This document shows positions 23,007 to 23,007 of a stretch of DNA of 23,007 nt, piece by piece (the stretch's first letter is position 1; each line of letters opens with the position of its first letter). Source of the DNA: an uncultured bacterium (GTDB lineage: Bacteria; Bdellovibrionota_C; UBA2361; JANWWW01); contig CALHSA010000020.1 in assembly GCA_938038205.1 (NCBI GenBank), positions 1-23,007 on the forward strand, read 5' to 3'. Under the pieces are notes generated by a model. That model made no database searches, was not told the DNA's origin, and was given only the letters and a program-made list of their open reading frames with translations. The translations under genes were made by a program, and so were the position numbers.

Positions 23007-23007
23007 G

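Overview
The window is a gene-dense, AT-rich (by eye about one third G+C) bacterial chromosome segment made almost entirely of housekeeping and respiratory genes. The groES-groEL pair, a complete alternative complex III (ACIII) operon, non-zinc L33 with a C-terminal tail, FabI, AnmK and a DksA-type zinc-finger protein fit a Gram-negative of the old 'deltaproteobacterial' kind (Bdellovibrionota, Myxococcota or SAR324-like) better than an enteric. I cannot fix the lineage from sequence alone. There are no insertion sequences, prophage genes or CRISPR arrays.

Layout. 1-2000: groES-groEL on the minus strand, each gene with a strong Shine-Dalgarno (SD) sequence. 2030-5963: a plus-strand run of a degenerate beta-lactamase-fold protein, prfA, a dksA-like gene and an SLC13-type anion transporter. 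5953-9191: two minus-strand genes, a secreted protein built of about twenty ten-residue repeats and an acetoacetyl-CoA synthetase. 9246-16501: actABCDEF, a full ACIII (pentaheme cytochrome, Fe-S/molybdopterin-fold subunit, two NrfD-like quinol subunits, DUF3341 membrane protein, monoheme cytochrome). 16566-19107: rpoA-rplQ, fabI, rpsT. 19096-20044: a small unknown gene and trmB on the minus strand. 19959-21234: anmK and tRNA-Ser(GCU). 21235-22197: the only long non-coding stretch, very AT-rich, with one perfect hairpin. 22198-22818: a small protein resembling DnaA domain I on its own, divergent from rpmG.

How the genes work together. The Act complex oxidises menaquinol or ubiquinol and passes electrons to a terminal oxidase encoded outside the window; acetoacetyl-CoA synthetase and the carboxylate-type transporter could feed carbon to respiration. 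The rest is translation (prfA, rplQ, rpsT, rpmG, tRNA-Ser, trmB), transcription (rpoA, DksA), protein folding, fatty-acid synthesis and peptidoglycan recycling.

The most unusual signal is regulatory. At six genes a sigma70-like -10 hexamer ends only 7-10 nt before the start codon, which predicts leaderless or nearly leaderless mRNAs, while operon-internal genes and groES/groEL carry good SD sequences. Other points of interest are a serine-hydrolase-fold protein that has lost its catalytic Ser and Tyr upstream of prfA, a stand-alone DnaA domain-I-like protein, a phage-fibre-like decapeptide-repeat exoprotein, and an ACIII operon placed directly before a split-off rpoA-rplQ pair.
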